Assembly: GCA_017642695.1 (NCBI GenBank)
Contig: JAEPQD010000002.1
Span: forward strand, 1,125,425 to 1,189,424
Direction of reading: 5' to 3'
Source of the DNA: Parvibaculum sp.
GTDB taxonomy: Bacteria; Pseudomonadota; Alphaproteobacteria; Parvibaculales; Parvibaculaceae
Length of the DNA stretch: 64,000 bases
Part shown: piece after piece, positions 28,326 to 39,127 of the stretch
Numbering within the stretch: position 1 is the stretch's first letter
How the letters are laid out: each line of letters begins with the position of its first letter
Translations under genes and position numbers: made by a program
The notes under the pieces: model-generated
What the model was told of the DNA's origin: nothing
Databases searched by the model: none
What the model saw: only the letters and a program-made list of their open reading frames with translations

Positions 28326-29201
28326 ATGGAGACCGAGACAAAATTTCGAAAACTCGGAATAGCTGCCGGTAGTGGACCCTTGCCGATAGCCCTGGCGGAA
28401 GCGGCGCTTTCGTCCGGACGTGAGATTTTTGTCATCGGAATCAAAGGGGCGGCGGGACCAGAGATCGAGAAATTTCCGCATGCCTGGGTTCGGCTTGGAG
28501 CAATGGGCGAATTCCTGCGTCTTCTCAAGGAACAACGGTGCGAAGACATCGTCCTGATCGGAGGCGTCAAGCGGCCCAATCTTTCTGCCCTTTTCCCCGA
28601 TAGTGTCGGCCGCAAGCTCATGCCGCGGGTCGCGAAATGGATGATGCAGGGTGACGACGGACTTCTGAGAGGTCTCTCGGAGTTTTTCGAAAAGGAACAT
28701 GGTTTCCGCATCGTTGGGGCGCATGAGATTGCGAAAGACCTTCTGGCTCCGGAAGGTGTTTTGACCAGTGCTGTACCCACGACGTCGCACGAGGCGGATA
28801 TTGACGTAGCCGTCCGCGCGGCGCTGGCGATCGGTGCGCTCGATATCGGGCAGGGGGCTGTCAGCTGTCGAGGCGTTGTGCTGGCGCTTGAAGCGCTCGA
28901 AGGTACCGACCGGATGCTCGAGCGAGTCGCCTCCCTGCCGGAGGATGTACGTGGCACTGTCGGTGCTCGCGACGGTGTGCTCGTAAAGCTTTCGAAACCG
29001 GGCCAGGAACGAAGGGTGGATATGCCGACGGTCGGTGTGGACACCGTCGAAAAGGCGGCCGCAGCGGGGCTTGCCGGGATCGCAGTGGAAGCGGGTGGCA
29101 CACTCGTCGTCGATGGTGAGGCCGTTGCGAAGGCGGCAAACAGATCGGGTCTTTTCGTCGTTGGACTTGGTCGCTCCCGGATCAAACGAGCGGGCGCATG
29201 A
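28326..29201 (+). CDS. lpxI: UDP-2,3-diacylglucosamine pyrophosphatase LpxI
   Basis: A 291-residue protein of the LpxI (DUF1009) family, which cleaves UDP-2,3-diacylglucosamine to lipid X. It replaces LpxH in alphaproteobacteria. Recognisable stretches are GIAAGSGPLPIALAEAAL near the N-terminus, the IGGVKRPNL motif, the C-terminal domain LDIGQGAVSCRGVVLALEA with the EGTDRML motif, and the final VDMPTVGVDTVE. It is placed between lpxA and lpxB, exactly where its substrate and product enzymes lie. Confidence 0.95.
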   Translation: METETKFRKLGIAAGSGPLPIALAEAALSSGREIFVIGIKGAAGPEIEKFPHAWVRLGAMGEFLRLLKEQRCEDIVLIGGVKRPNLSALFPDSVGRKLMPRVAKWMMQGDDGLLRGLSEFFEKEHGFRIVGAHEIAKDLLAPEGVLTSAVPTTSHEADIDVAVRAALAIGALDIGQGAVSCRGVVLALEALEGTDRMLERVASLPEDVRGTVGARDGVLVKLSKPGQERRVDMPTVGVDTVEKAAAAGLAGIAVEAGGTLVVDGEAVAKAANRSGLFVVGLGRSRIKRAGA

Positions 29202-30364
29202 CAGACGGGGCAGCGGCGCGCAGACATGTGATGCTGGTCGCCGGCGAGACGTCCGGCGATGCGCTCGGTGCTGTGCTGATGGATGCCATGACAGAGATCT
29301 CGGATCGGCCGCTCGAGTTCTCGGGGGTGGGCGGGCCCGAGATGGAGGCGCGAGGACTTACATCCATATTTCCCATGCATGAGATTGCGGTGATGGGCCC
29401 TCGGGAGATCATTCCGCGACTTCCCTTGATCTTCCGCAGGATATGGCAAACTGTCAGGCATGCCGTCGAACAACGACCGGATATTGTCGTCGTAATCGAT
29501 AGTCCCGAGTTCACTCACATGGTGGCCAAGAGGATCGCGCGCCGCGCGCCCGATATCCCGATTGTCGACTATGTTCTGCCGAGTGTCTGGGCCTGGCGTC
29601 TCGGACGAGCCCGCGCGATGAAGAAGTATATTCGTCGTGTTCTGGCCTTGTTGCCTTTCGAACCGAAGTTTCTCGGTACGGTAGGCGTCGACTGTGTCTA
29701 TGTCGGGCATCCGGCAATTCAGCGCATACCCGAGGAAGGGTCCGGTGCTCGCTTTCGCGGTGCGCGGGGTATTGGAACAGATGATCCTGTTCTTCTTGTT
29801 TTGCCGGGCAGCCGTCTCAATGAAGTGAAGCACTTGGTCGGAATCTTCGGCGAAACGGTCAGACAGCTTTCAAGGGAGATCGACCATCTTCGCGTTGTAG
29901 TTCCGGTCGTCCCTCACGTCAGGCCGCTCGTCGAGGCGTCGATTAAGGATTGGGGGGTGCCCGTCGAGATTGTCGATGATGAACAGCAAAAACGCGCAGC
30001 TTTCGATGCGGGGACCGCCGCCCTTGCCGCTTCGGGAACCGTTTCACTGGAACTGGCTCTTGCGCGGGTGCCTATGGTCGTCGCCTATCGCGCCGAAGCG
30101 ATTGTGGGCTGGTTTGCGCTCAATGTTCTCAAGGTGCCGTCCGTTGTGCTCGTGAATCTGATACTCGACCGGCCATCGGTTAGGGAATATCTGCAAGGGC
30201 GATGCACGGCAGATGAATTGGCCGAAGGCTTGCGGCCCTTGATGCACGAAAGCGATGAGCGCAGACGTATCCTTGACGATCTTGACGAGCTTCGGCTTCG
30301 CATGGGTATCGACGGCGAGCCCCCCGGCCGCCGGGCTGCACGCGCGGTGCTTGAGCTTCTTTGA
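29198..30364 (+). CDS. lpxB: Lipid-A-disaccharide synthase
   Basis: A 388-residue GT19 glycosyltransferase that joins lipid X and UDP-diacylglucosamine into the lipid A disaccharide at the inner membrane. N-terminal VAGETSGDALGAVLMDAM and the middle YVLPSVWAWRLGRA are family signatures. The nucleotide-binding LLPGSR-type motif is VLPGSRLNEV, and the C-terminal ASGTVSLELAL and PSVVLVNLIL segments follow. It overlaps lpxI by 4 bases and ends the long plus-strand envelope block, followed by a terminator. Confidence 0.96.
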   Translation: MTDGAAARRHVMLVAGETSGDALGAVLMDAMTEISDRPLEFSGVGGPEMEARGLTSIFPMHEIAVMGPREIIPRLPLIFRRIWQTVRHAVEQRPDIVVVIDSPEFTHMVAKRIARRAPDIPIVDYVLPSVWAWRLGRARAMKKYIRRVLALLPFEPKFLGTVGVDCVYVGHPAIQRIPEEGSGARFRGARGIGTDDPVLLVLPGSRLNEVKHLVGIFGETVRQLSREIDHLRVVVPVVPHVRPLVEASIKDWGVPVEIVDDEQQKRAAFDAGTAALAASGTVSLELALARVPMVVAYRAEAIVGWFALNVLKVPSVVLVNLILDRPSVREYLQGRCTADELAEGLRPLMHESDERRRILDDLDELRLRMGIDGEPPGRRAARAVLELL

Positions 30365-30385
30365 ATCATCCTCGATCTGAAACAG

Positions 30386-30415
30386 CAAAGGCGCTCCGGG
30401 ATGGGAGCGCCTTTG
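30386..30415. terminator. Bidirectional terminator between lpxB and gltA
   Basis: CAAAGGCGCTCC (30386-30397) pairs perfectly with GGAGCGCCTTTG (30404-30415), a 12-bp stem with a 6-nt loop ending in AAAG/CTTT on either side. It lies between the convergent lpxB and gltA genes. Confidence 0.8.
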
Positions 30416-30435
30416 ACGGTCGACGTTTGCCGAAT

Positions 30436-31752
30436 TTATTTGCGCTTGCCGATATCGGCGTAGTCGCGGCGGGGTGCGCCCGTGTAAAGCTGACGTGGAC
30501 GGCCGATGCGCTGGCCCGGGTCCTCGATCATCTCGTTCCACTGCGCCACCCAGCCAACAGTACGGGCGAGCGCGAAGAGAACGGTGAACATGGTGGTCGG
30601 AAAACCCATCGCCTTGAGCGTGATGCCCGAATAGAAGTCGATATTCGGATAGAGCTTCTTTTCCACAAAATATTCGTCGTTGAGCGCAATCTTCTCGAGC
30701 TCGAGTGCGACGTCGAGAAGTGGGTCGTCCTTGATGCCCAGCACGTTGAGGACTTCGTGACAGGTCTGCTGCATGACACGCGCGCGGGGATCGTAGTTCT
30801 TGTAGACGCGGTGTCCGAAGCCCATCAGGCGGAAAGGATCATTCTTGTCCTTCGCGCGCTTGATGAATTCCGGAATGCGGTCCACCGTCCCGATCTCCTG
30901 AAGCATGTTGAGTGCCGCTTCATTCGCGCCGCCATGTGCCGGACCCCAAAGGCAGGCGATACCGGCCGCGATACAAGCAAACGGATTGGCACCGGAGGAA
31001 CCCGCTAGACGCACGGTCGATGTCGACGCGTTCTGCTCGTGATCCGCGTGAAGGATGAAGATGCGGTCCATGGCGCGGGCGAGGATCGGGTCGACCTTGT
31101 ATTGCTCGGCCGGAACCGAAAAACACATGTGCAGGAAGTTTTCCGCGTAATCGAGATCATTACGCGGATAGACGATGGGTTGGCCGACGGAATATTTGTA
31201 GGCCATGGAGGCAATCGTCGGCATCTTCGCAATCAGACGGCGGCTCGCAATCATCCGCTGCATCGGATCGTTGATGTCGGTCGAGTCGTGATAGAAGGCC
31301 GAAAGGGCGCCGACCATACCGCACATGATCGCCATTGGATGGGCGTCGCGACGGAACCCGCGCAGGAAAAAGTTCATCTGCTCATGCACCATGGTGTGCA
31401 TGGTGATGGCGCGCTCGAACTCCCTGTACTCCTCTGACGTCGGCAGTTCGCCGTTGAGGAGCAGGTAGCAGGTTTCGATGAAGTTGCCGTTCTCAGCAAG
31501 CTGATCGATAGGATAGCCGCGATAGAGCAACACGCCTTCTTCGCCATCGATATAGGTGATGTCGGATTCGCAGCTTGCTGTGGAGGTAAAGCCCGGATCG
31601 TAGGTGAAGTGGCCGCTCTGCCCGTAAAGCGCCGATATATCAACGACGCTCGGTCCGAGCGAGCCGCTATAGACCGGTAGGTCGTAGGACTTCCCGCCTA
31701 CCGAAAGCGTTGCTTGCGACTTCGCACCGGCTTTGGTTCCGAATTCTGTCAT
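30436..31752 (-). CDS. gltA: Citrate synthase
   Basis: A 438-residue type II (hexameric, gram-negative) citrate synthase, condensing acetyl-CoA and oxaloacetate at the entry of the TCA cycle. Signature motifs: [19 protein letters not shown] near the N-terminus, [14 protein letters not shown], the catalytic [14 protein letters not shown], and the CoA-side [11 protein letters not shown]. Length is that of the NADH-sensitive group. It converges on lpxB and follows gltX on the minus strand, separated by 113 bases. Confidence 0.97.
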   Translation of the reverse strand: MTEFGTKAGAKSQATLSVGGKSYDLPVYSGSLGPSVVDISALYGQSGHFTYDPGFTSTASCESDITYIDGEEGVLLYRGYPIDQLAENGNFIETCYLLLNGELPTSEEYREFERAITMHTMVHEQMNFFLRGFRRDAHPMAIMCGMVGALSAFYHDSTDINDPMQRMIASRRLIAKMPTIASMAYKYSVGQPIVYPRNDLDYAENFLHMCFSVPAEQYKVDPILARAMDRIFILHADHEQNASTSTVRLAGSSGANPFACIAAGIACLWGPAHGGANEAALNMLQEIGTVDRIPEFIKRAKDKNDPFRLMGFGHRVYKNYDPRARVMQQTCHEVLNVLGIKDDPLLDVALELEKIALNDEYFVEKKLYPNIDFYSGITLKAMGFPTTMFTVLFALARTVGWVAQWNEMIEDPGQRIGRPRQLYTGAPRRDYADIGKRK

Positions 31753-31865
31753 GCCTGCCTACCTGTTCTGTTTGGCCGGCCGGTGTGCCGCTGGCAGGCG
31801 GCAAAGCCGGGCAGTTAGTTGTACATCTTCCTGTCGTGCCGCGAAGCGGGTGCGAAGTCGCGTGC

Positions 31866-33278
31866 TCATGCGGCTTGATCCTTTATCCGTCCAATCGCTT
31901 CCTCTCGGCCGAGCGTTGCAAGGACGTCGAATATCGGGGGCGATACGGTGCTGCCGGTGACAGCGGCGCGAAGCGGCTGGGCGACTTTGCCTAGCTTCAG
32001 ATTTTCTTCCTCGGCGAATGAGCGGATGGTCGCCTCGATTTCGGCAAGCGCCCAATCGTTGTGTGCCTCAAGGCGGGAAACAAGCCGGGCAAGTAGTGCT
32101 CTCGCCTCCGGATTGAGCAACTGAAGGGCCTTGTCGTCGAACGATAAGGGCCGCTGGGCGAGGAGAAAGGCAGCGCCCTGACCTAGCTCCACAAGTGTTT
32201 TTGCCCGTTCCTTGAGGCCCGGCATCAGCGCTACAAGTTTGTTGCGGAAGGCGTCATCCGTCTTCCAGCCGTTGAGGCGGGTCATCAGCGCAATAGTATC
32301 GTCGGCAAGACGCGCATCATCCGCTTCGCGGATATAATGACCGTTCAGGCTCTCGAGTTTTGCAAAGTCGAAGCGCGCGGGCGAGCGGCCGATGCTTTCG
32401 AGGTTAAACCACTCGATGGCCTGTTCGGTCGAGAATATCTCGTCGTCGCCATGGGCCCAGCCAAGCCGGACAAGATAGTTACGCATGGCCTCCGGAAGAT
32501 AGCCCAGATCGCGGTAGGCTTCCGCACCGAGCGCACCATGGCGCTTCGAGAGCTTCGCGCCGTCCGGTCCGTGTATCAGCGGTACGTGAGCGAAGTCGGG
32601 CGTGTCCCAGCCGAGCGCGGCGTAGATCTGGCTCTGCCGGCCCGCATTTGTCAGGTGATCGTCGCCGCGCACAATATGGGTGATGCTCATGTCGTGGTCG
32701 TCCACCACCACCGAAAGGTTGTAGGTCGGGGTACCGTCGCTACGCAGAATGATGAGGTCATCGAGCTGTTCGTTCGGGAAACGGACATCGCCCATGACGC
32801 GGTCCCGGACGACGGTTTCGCCCTCGTCCGGCGAGCGGAAGCGGATCACGGGTTTGATTCCGGCCGGTGCTTCCGACGGATCGCGGTCGCGCCAGCGGCC
32901 GTCATAGCGGATGGGCCGCCCCTCGACGCGCGCCTTCTCTCGCATTTCTTCAAGTTCTTCCTGGCTCGCATAGCAGCGGTAGGCCTTGCCTTCGCGCAGG
33001 AGTTGTTCGGCAATCTCGGTGTGGCGTGCCATGCGAGAGAACTGGAAGACAGGCTCGTCGTCCCATTCAAGGCCGAGCCAGCGCAAACCCTCGAATATTG
33101 CCTCGATGGCCGGTTCGGTAGAGCGTGCTCGATCTGTGTCTTCGATGCGGAGCAGGAAACGGCCGCCATTGTGACGGGCAAACAGCCAGTTGAACAAAGC
33201 CGTTCGCGCGCCACCGATATGCAGATAGCCGGTGGGCGAAGGGGCAAAGCGGGTAACGACTGTCTTCGGTTCGGTCAT
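31866..33278 (-). CDS. gltX: Glutamyl-tRNA synthetase
   Basis: A 470-residue class Ib synthetase charging tRNA-Glu (and possibly tRNA-Gln for later amidation). The HIGH motif is HIGG (residues 20-23, in [13 protein letters not shown]) and KMSKS is KLSKRHG. Many alphaproteobacteria carry two gltX copies; only one is visible here, so it may be GltX1 or GltX2. The ATG at 33278 aligns with the family start; upstream in-frame codons are not conserved. It is divergent from comEC. Confidence 0.96.
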   Translation of the reverse strand: MTEPKTVVTRFAPSPTGYLHIGGARTALFNWLFARHNGGRFLLRIEDTDRARSTEPAIEAIFEGLRWLGLEWDDEPVFQFSRMARHTEIAEQLLREGKAYRCYASQEELEEMREKARVEGRPIRYDGRWRDRDPSEAPAGIKPVIRFRSPDEGETVVRDRVMGDVRFPNEQLDDLIILRSDGTPTYNLSVVVDDHDMSITHIVRGDDHLTNAGRQSQIYAALGWDTPDFAHVPLIHGPDGAKLSKRHGALGAEAYRDLGYLPEAMRNYLVRLGWAHGDDEIFSTEQAIEWFNLESIGRSPARFDFAKLESLNGHYIREADDARLADDTIALMTRLNGWKTDDAFRNKLVALMPGLKERAKTLVELGQGAAFLLAQRPLSFDDKALQLLNPEARALLARLVSRLEAHNDWALAEIEATIRSFAEEENLKLGKVAQPLRAAVTGSTVSPPIFDVLATLGREEAIGRIKDQAA

Positions 33279-33529
33279 GGTCTCCTGCGATCCCGGCCTC
33301 GCAGCCGCGCGGGTAGGCAACACGTATAAATGTTGGCAAGCTCTGACCCGGATTATGGGCACGTAGCCTAGGGTCCGCTGCGGGGCAGGAGGATTTCTAG
33401 CACATTGCGGCAACGCAGCGTAAGTCCGAAATGAGTGTCAGCCGAAGCAAGAAAACTCCTTTGTTATAAGTGTGTTAGGCGGCGGTTCTACGCCTCCGCC
33501 TGTGCAAATCACGGATGACGAGGCAGCGA

Positions 33530-35677
33530 ATGCCGGGGGCGGCAGACTACGCGAGAAGGTACCGACCGGAGGGCTTCACCGGTGTGCGGCCGTTCTCGCT
33601 TCTGGCGGAGCTTCGCCGGTGCTTTGCGGCCGACAGTGACCGTTATTTCCTGTGGGTGCCCGTCTTTCTTGCTCTCGGCGTCGCCTGTTATTTCGGTCTG
33701 AGCGCTGAGCCGCCCTTCTGGCTGGCCATGCTTCTGCCGATCGTGATGGGGGGGCTGCTCTGGAGCGTTCGCCTGAGACCATTGGCGGCGCTGGGCGCCG
33801 CCGCCCTCTTTTCGGTGGTGCTCGGGTTTGCGGCGGCGGTCGTGAGGGCGGATCGAGTGGCGGCGCCAGTTCTTGAAAAGCCGATGTCTGGAGCTCTCGT
33901 CGCGGAAGTGATTTCGGCGGAACGGACAGAGAAGGGCGCTCTCTCAGCCGTTCTGGCGCCAGTGTCCTTCGCCGGTCTGGCGGACAGCGAGAGGCCAGGA
34001 AAAGTCAGATTGAATATCCGTATCCGGGATGTAGTGCTTCGTCCCGGCGCGACAGTCGAATTGCGGGCGCGGTTGATGCCGCCGCCGGAGCCAGTTCTGC
34101 CTCGCGGTTTCGACTTCGCCCGGCTGGCCTGGTTCGAGGGGCTAGGTGCTGTCGGTTTCGCCTATACCGCGCCAGTGGAACGCCTGCCGCCCTCAGGGAT
34201 GGCGGCGGCACTTACGACGCTTCGCATGAAGATCGGAGGACGGATACGGAGTGTCATAGGAGGGACAAGCGGCGCGGTGGCGGCGGCACTCATCAATGGC
34301 GAGCGGGCGAGCATTCCGGACGAGGTGTCGGAAGATCTGCGGGCGGCGGGTATCTATCATGTGCTCTCGATCTCGGGACTTCACATGGTGCTCTTCGCGG
34401 GGTCGCTCTTCTGGACGGTGCGGGCGCTGCTCGCCCTAGTGCCCGGTCTGGCCCTTCGCTATCCGATCAAGAAATGGGCCGCCGCCGTCGCCATTCTGGG
34501 CGCGACCTTCTATCTCGCGATTTCGGGGGCGGCGATTGCGACACAGCGCGCCTGGATCATGATCCTGCTGATGTTCGTCGCCATCCTGCTCGACAGACCA
34601 GCGCTCAGTCTCCGCAATGTGGCGCTCGCTGCGATTGTCATTCTCCTGTGGCGGCCCGAAAGCCTGGTCGGGGCGAGCTTCCAGATGTCCTTCGCAGCCG
34701 TGGTCGCGCTCATCGCCTTCTATGAGAGCGACATCGCGCGCCGCTGGACGATGGAGCCGCGCAGGGGCGGGATTGCTTCCTTGCCGCGCCTCGCGCTCGT
34801 CTATGTGCTCGGCATTGCGCTAACGAGCATCGTGGCTGGCGCCGCGACCGGGGCGATCGCGGCCTATCACTTCAACCGCGTCGCGCTTTACGGCCTTGCC
34901 GGCAACATGGCGGCGATGCCGATTGTCGGTATTGTCGTGATGCCGATGGCGCTGCTTGCGCTCTTGCTGATGCCCTTCGGGCTCGACGGGCCAGCGCTCT
35001 GGGCGATGGGCAAGGGCGTGGAGGCGATGCTCACGGTTGCGCATGAAGTTGCGAGCTGGGGTGGTGCGGACAGGCTGGTAGGCGAGGCGCCCTTTGCCGC
35101 GCTCCTCCTCGCGACAGGGGGCGCGCTTTGGCTCTGCCTCTGGCGGGAGCGCTGGCGGTTCGCCGGGATGGCACCCCTCGTTCTTGGGTTGATGCTCTGG
35201 AATACAGCCCCGCGGCCCGACGTTTTGATCGACCGGGATGCGGCGCTCTTCGCGGTGAGGGGAACGGATGGCCGCCTCATCCTGACGGCGGCGCGCCCCT
35301 CCTATACGGTTGAACACTGGCTGCGGCGCGATGCCGACGGGCGCAGCCCAAGAGTGGCCGCTTCGTCTGACCGTATGAGGTGCGACACTGAGGGCTGCGT
35401 CTATTCGGAACCTGGACGGCGAGTCGTCGCCTTTCCCGTTTCACTCGGTGCGGTGGCCGAAGATTGCGCGCGCTCCGACATCGTGATCGCGAAAATACCC
35501 GTACCGCAAAAGCTTCGGCGCGATTGCGGCGCCGACCTGCTGCTCGACTATTTCTTCTTCTGGCGGAACGGTGCGACCGTGCTCCATTTAGGGGAGGATC
35601 GCGAGATCGAGATCGTCACAGCACGTCAGGTTCGCGGCAACCGGCCGTGGGTGCAGAGGACGCGAAAGGATCAGTAG
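33530..35677 (+). CDS. comEC: ComEC/Rec2 family DNA-uptake membrane protein
   Basis: A protein of about 715 residues with an N-terminal soluble OB-like domain (DUF4131 region) between hydrophobic segments, then the competence core. The core carries the [15 protein letters not shown] signature (around residues 280-295), many transmembrane helices and a shortened C-terminal periplasmic tail without an obvious metallo-beta-lactamase metal motif. ComEC forms the inner-membrane channel for single-stranded DNA in natural transformation. GAGG before 33530 supports this start; an ATG at 33515 would add five residues. Its end overlaps lexA tail-to-tail by 7 bases. Competence itself is not proven by the gene. 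Confidence 0.88.
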   Translation: MPGAADYARRYRPEGFTGVRPFSLLAELRRCFAADSDRYFLWVPVFLALGVACYFGLSAEPPFWLAMLLPIVMGGLLWSVRLRPLAALGAAALFSVVLGFAAAVVRADRVAAPVLEKPMSGALVAEVISAERTEKGALSAVLAPVSFAGLADSERPGKVRLNIRIRDVVLRPGATVELRARLMPPPEPVLPRGFDFARLAWFEGLGAVGFAYTAPVERLPPSGMAAALTTLRMKIGGRIRSVIGGTSGAVAAALINGERASIPDEVSEDLRAAGIYHVLSISGLHMVLFAGSLFWTVRALLALVPGLALRYPIKKWAAAVAILGATFYLAISGAAIATQRAWIMILLMFVAILLDRPALSLRNVALAAIVILLWRPESLVGASFQMSFAAVVALIAFYESDIARRWTMEPRRGGIASLPRLALVYVLGIALTSIVAGAATGAIAAYHFNRVALYGLAGNMAAMPIVGIVVMPMALLALLLMPFGLDGPALWAMGKGVEAMLTVAHEVASWGGADRLVGEAPFAALLLATGGALWLCLWRERWRFAGMAPLVLGLMLWNTAPRPDVLIDRDAALFAVRGTDGRLILTAARPSYTVEHWLRRDADGRSPRVAASSDRMRCDTEGCVYSEPGRRVVAFPVSLGAVAEDCARSDIVIAKIPVPQKLRRDCGADLLLDYFFFWRNGATVLHLGEDREIEIVTARQVRGNRPWVQRTRKDQ

Positions 35678-36384
35678 CGGCGGAGAAGACCGACGAGCTT
35701 GCCCTGAACCTTGACGCGGTCCGGGCCGAAGATACGGGTCTCGTAGGCAGGGTTTGCTGCTTCGAGGGCGATGGAATCGCCCTTCTTGCGCAAGCGCTTC
35801 AGTGTCGCTTCATAGCCGTCGACCAGCGCCACGACGATGTCGCCGCTGGTTGCCGTATCGCAGCGCTGGATGAGCACCGTGTCGCCGTCGAGAATCCCGG
35901 CCTCGATCATCGAGTCGCCCTTTACCTCGAGCGCGTAATGCTCGCCGGTGCCCAGCAGATTGAGCGGCACACTGACTTGATGGCTTTCTTCCTGAAGGGC
36001 CTCGATGGGCGTGCCCGCGGCGATCCGGCCCATGACGGAAAGGGTCATGGTGTCGCCGGTTTCTCGTGCCGGCATCAGGTCGCGACTCGCAGGTTTCGAT
36101 TGTGCTCCGCCTTCAATGACGCTCGGCGAGAAGCCCTTGCCGCGCGCCATGGCGAGGCTCGGCGAGGCGGCTTCAGGGAGCTTGAGGATCTCGAGAGCAC
36201 GGGCCCGGTGGGGCAGGCGGCGGATGAAGCCGCGCTCCTCCAGGGCCGTAATCAGACGATGGATGCCGGACTTGGAGCGGAGGTCCAGAGCCTCCTTCAT
36301 TTCATCGAAACTGGGGGAGACACCGCCCTCCTTGATCCGCTCATGGATAAACATCAGCAGTTCGTGTTGCTTGCGTGTCAGCAT
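35671..36384 (-). CDS. lexA: LexA repressor
   Basis: A 237-residue SOS repressor/autoprotease. The N-terminal winged helix ([13 protein letters not shown], then [20 protein letters not shown]) reads DNA, and a linker of about 45 residues follows. The C-terminal S24 domain has the scissile Ala123-Gly124 bond, nucleophile Ser158 (GDSMIEAG) and Lys196 (YEATLKR). RecA-stimulated self-cleavage releases repression after DNA damage. The start chosen (36384) matches the family. It is preceded by its own promoter and SOS box, so it is autoregulated. Confidence 0.96.
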   Translation of the reverse strand: MLTRKQHELLMFIHERIKEGGVSPSFDEMKEALDLRSKSGIHRLITALEERGFIRRLPHRARALEILKLPEAASPSLAMARGKGFSPSVIEGGAQSKPASRDLMPARETGDTMTLSVMGRIAAGTPIEALQEESHQVSVPLNLLGTGEHYALEVKGDSMIEAGILDGDTVLIQRCDTATSGDIVVALVDGYEATLKRLRKKGDSIALEAANPAYETRIFGPDRVKVQGKLVGLLRRY

Positions 36385-36432
36385 CGGCTCCAGCCCCTCA
36401 AGAGTGCCCACAAGGCCGCAAAGGGCCCCTCA

Positions 36433-36487
36433 GAACAAAACAAAAACGCTTTTTTCTGTTCTAGTTTGGTTCTCCTGAATCTGTCAA
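36433..36487 (-). promoter_or_regulatory. lexA promoter with alphaproteobacterial SOS box
   Basis: On the minus strand a consensus -35 TTGACA (36482-36487) is followed, 18 bases later, by TAGAAC (36458-36463). A perfect direct-repeat LexA box, GAAC-N7-GAAC (36458-36472), covers the -10 region. Immediately downstream is a degenerate second box in opposite orientation (GAAC-N7-AAAC on the plus strand, 36433-36447). Confidence 0.85.
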
Positions 36488-36504
36488 GCGCAATTGTGGA
36501 TAAG

Positions 36505-37713
36505 TCACGCTCGAAGCGGCAAAACCCTAACGATTTCACCGGCTTTGGCCGCAGGGGCGTGAGGAGGTCGGATGACGAGACAGCCCGCGTGAGAAAGGAC
36601 TGACAGCATGGAGCTGTCCTGAGTTTCCGCCGGAGTCGCGACCGGGAGTTCGTCCGTAACGTGATCGAATCCTGCCCGCAGATAGTCCTCGCGGGGGCCG
36701 TTTGAAGGGAGGGCCGCGCCAAGGCGGGCGATAGTCGTGTGAAGCGCACTGTCGCCGCCCTGCAGCCGAGCGATGGCAGGTCTCAGAAAGAGCGCCGCGC
36801 AGACGAGGGCGGATACGGGGTTGCCGGGCAGGCCGAGCATGGGGAGATCGCCAAGTTTGCCATACATCAGCGGCTTCCCGGGACGCATCGCGATCTTCCA
36901 GAAATCGATGTCGAGGCCGAGCGGCGTCAAGGCTTCGCGGATGAGATCGTGCTCGCCGACAGAGGCGCCGCCGAGCGTTATCAGCATGTCCGCTTCGCGA
37001 GCGCTCTCTGCGGCTTCCCGGATGGCATCGAGATCGTCAGGCACGATGCCGAGATCGAGCGGGATGCCACCTGCTTCAAGAATGATCGCGGCGAGGCCGT
37101 CATTGTTGGCTGAGACGATCTGGTTCGGGCCGGGCTCGGTGCCGGGGGGCACGAGTTCGTCGCCGGTCGAGAAAAATGCGATGATGGGACGCTTGTGAAC
37201 TTCGAGCGTTGCGAGGTTCATCGCTGCGGCAAAGGCAATGTCGGCGGGAGATAGCTTGCGTCCGGCCGGCATGCCTGCATCGCCGGTGCGAAAGTCGAGA
37301 CCGCAGGGACGGACATGTGTACCTTTTTTGCCTGCTTCGTTGACAGTGACAATGTCGCCGTCGCGTGTCGTATCTTCCTGGATGACGATGGTGTCGGCGC
37401 CACGCGGCAGCGGCGCGCCGGTGAAGATGCGGACCGCCTGGCCGGATTTCACTTCCTCCGTGTAGGAACCGCCTGCGGGCGCTTCACCGACAACCGTCAG
37501 GCGTGCGGGAACGGATGAGACATCTTCTGCGCGCACGGCATAACCGTCCATTGCGGAAAGATCGGCGGGTGGCTGTGTGCGTCGCGCAATCGCTTCTTCA
37601 GCGAGCACGCGTCCCACAGCGTCCGAAAGGAACACCATCTCCGCGGGCGTCGTGTGAAGCGCGGCCAGAATGCGCGCGCGGGCTTCCTCGACCGGGAGAA
37701 GGGATTGTGTCAT
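36505..37713 (-). CDS. moeA: Molybdopterin molybdotransferase
   Basis: A 402-residue MoeA, which inserts molybdate into adenylylated molybdopterin in the last step of molybdenum cofactor synthesis. It shows the N-terminal PPADLSAMDGYAVRAEDV signature, GDELVPPGTEPGPNQIVSAN and the catalytic-domain SVGEHDLI segment, with the C-terminal LGLPGNPVSALV. It follows moaC with a 3-base gap and is probably co-transcribed with it. MogA and the other Moco genes are not in the window. Confidence 0.96.
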   Translation of the reverse strand: MTQSLLPVEEARARILAALHTTPAEMVFLSDAVGRVLAEEAIARRTQPPADLSAMDGYAVRAEDVSSVPARLTVVGEAPAGGSYTEEVKSGQAVRIFTGAPLPRGADTIVIQEDTTRDGDIVTVNEAGKKGTHVRPCGLDFRTGDAGMPAGRKLSPADIAFAAAMNLATLEVHKRPIIAFFSTGDELVPPGTEPGPNQIVSANNDGLAAIILEAGGIPLDLGIVPDDLDAIREAAESAREADMLITLGGASVGEHDLIREALTPLGLDIDFWKIAMRPGKPLMYGKLGDLPMLGLPGNPVSALVCAALFLRPAIARLQGGDSALHTTIARLGAALPSNGPREDYLRAGFDHVTDELPVATPAETQDSSMLSVLSHAGCLVIRPPHAPAAKAGEIVRVLPLRA

Positions 37714-37716
37714 CGG

Positions 37717-38202
37717 CTATTTCGCCTTGTAGTCGCCGGACTTGCCGCCCGATTTTTCCGTGAGCCTGATCTCGCCGATCTTCATGGCCTTGTCGACGGC
37801 CTTCGCCATGTCGTAGAGGGTGAGACAGGTGACGCTGACAGCGGTGAGAGCTTCCATTTCGACGCCCGTCTGACCGGCGACTTTCACCGTCGCTTCGACT
37901 TCGATCGAATTCGTCTTCCGGTCCGGACGAAGACCAATCTCCACCTTCGAGATGGCGAGAGGATGGCAGAGCGGGATGAGATCGGAAGTCTTCTTCGCGG
38001 CCATGATGCCCGCGAGGCGCGCGACTTCGAGGGCGTTCCCCTTTTTGAGTCCGTCATCGAGAATGAGCTTCAGCGTTGCGGCTTTCATGGTGACGCGGCC
38101 CTTCGCCGTCGCGCTGCGCGAGGTGACGGCTTTCTCCGACACGTCGACCATGCGAGCTGCGCCCTTGTCGTCGAGATGCGTCAGTTTTTTCTTTGCTGCC
38201 AC
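37717..38202 (-). CDS. moaC: Cyclic pyranopterin monophosphate synthase accessory protein MoaC
   Basis: A 161-residue MoaC, which with MoaA converts GTP to cyclic pyranopterin monophosphate, the first stage of molybdenum cofactor synthesis. Family motifs present: [29 protein letters not shown] (the conserved histidine region), [13 protein letters not shown] and [12 protein letters not shown]. Its neighbour moeA acts at the other end of the same pathway. Confidence 0.97.
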   Translation of the reverse strand: MAAKKKLTHLDDKGAARMVDVSEKAVTSRSATAKGRVTMKAATLKLILDDGLKKGNALEVARLAGIMAAKKTSDLIPLCHPLAISKVEIGLRPDRKTNSIEVEATVKVAGQTGVEMEALTAVSVTCLTLYDMAKAVDKAMKIGEIRLTEKSGGKSGDYKAK

Positions 38203-38236
38203 GCCAACCTTCCTTTCTCCGAGGCTCTTTCGTCCG

Positions 38237-39085
38237 TCAGTTCACCGCTGCGTGAATGGCCTTGAGGCTTGCGAAGAGTTTTGCCGCGCCATCAAGCGGC
38301 AGGCAGCTCAGTGGATCGCAAAGCGCCTTGTCGGGATCGGGGTGGAATTCGAGGAACACTCCGTCCGCTCCCGCGGCCACGGCGGCCTTGGCGATGATCG
38401 GCACGCCCTCGCGCCGGCCGCCGGTCGATGCGCCTCCCGTTCGCGGATCGGCGCCCGGAAGCTGCACTGCGTGCGTTGCGTCGATGGTGACGGGCGCACC
38501 CAGCTTCTTCATTTCATCGAAGGCGAGCATGTCGACGATGAGGTTGTTGTAGCCGAAGGAGGCACCTCGTTCGCAGAGGATCGTCATGTTTGGTGTGGCC
38601 GCTTCCGCGATCTTCGAAAGGATGTTGCGGCAATCCCAAGGCGCGAGGAACTGACCTTTCTTTACATGCAGAAGACCGCCTGCCTTCTGCGTCGCGCGCG
38701 CGGTGGCGACGACGAGATCAGTCTGACGGCACAGGAAGGCCGGGATCTGTACGAGATCGGCGACGGCGGCGATCGGCTCCGCCTGCTCGATTTCATGAAT
38801 ATCGGTGCAGATCGGAACGGAGAATTTCTCCTTAACCTCGGCGAGGAGCTCAAGGCCCTTCTTCAGGCCTGGTCCGCGATAGCTCTTGATCGAGGAGCGG
38901 TTCGCCTTGTCGAAGCTCGCCTTGAAGACGAAGGGGAGCTGCAACTCGCCGAGTACGGCTTTCAGGTGCCGCGCGGTTTCGAATGCGAGATCACGATCTT
39001 CCAGCACGTTGAGGCCGGCGATGCAGAAAAGCGGTTCGCCATCGCCGATGGCCATGTTCCATTTCGGAAGCTTGAGGACGGTCAT
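38237..39085 (-). CDS. kdsA: 3-deoxy-8-phosphooctulonate (Kdo-8-P) synthase
   Basis: A 282-residue enzyme condensing arabinose 5-phosphate with phosphoenolpyruvate to give Kdo-8-phosphate for the LPS inner core. Motifs: [12 protein letters not shown] near residue 54, [22 protein letters not shown] and [14 protein letters not shown]; a [10 protein letters not shown] run follows. The C-R/Cys at ILCERG matches the position discussed for metal-dependent forms, so the metal type needs alignment. In many alphaproteobacteria kdsA follows pyrG; here it is about 17 kb away, upstream of moaC. Confidence 0.95.
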   Translation of the reverse strand: MTVLKLPKWNMAIGDGEPLFCIAGLNVLEDRDLAFETARHLKAVLGELQLPFVFKASFDKANRSSIKSYRGPGLKKGLELLAEVKEKFSVPICTDIHEIEQAEPIAAVADLVQIPAFLCRQTDLVVATARATQKAGGLLHVKKGQFLAPWDCRNILSKIAEAATPNMTILCERGASFGYNNLIVDMLAFDEMKKLGAPVTIDATHAVQLPGADPRTGGASTGGRREGVPIIAKAAVAAGADGVFLEFHPDPDKALCDPLSCLPLDGAAKLFASLKAIHAAVN

Positions 39086-39127
39086 GATCTCGCGTCTCTT
39101 TCTCTTGTGGTTGGGTGCAGTGGACTT

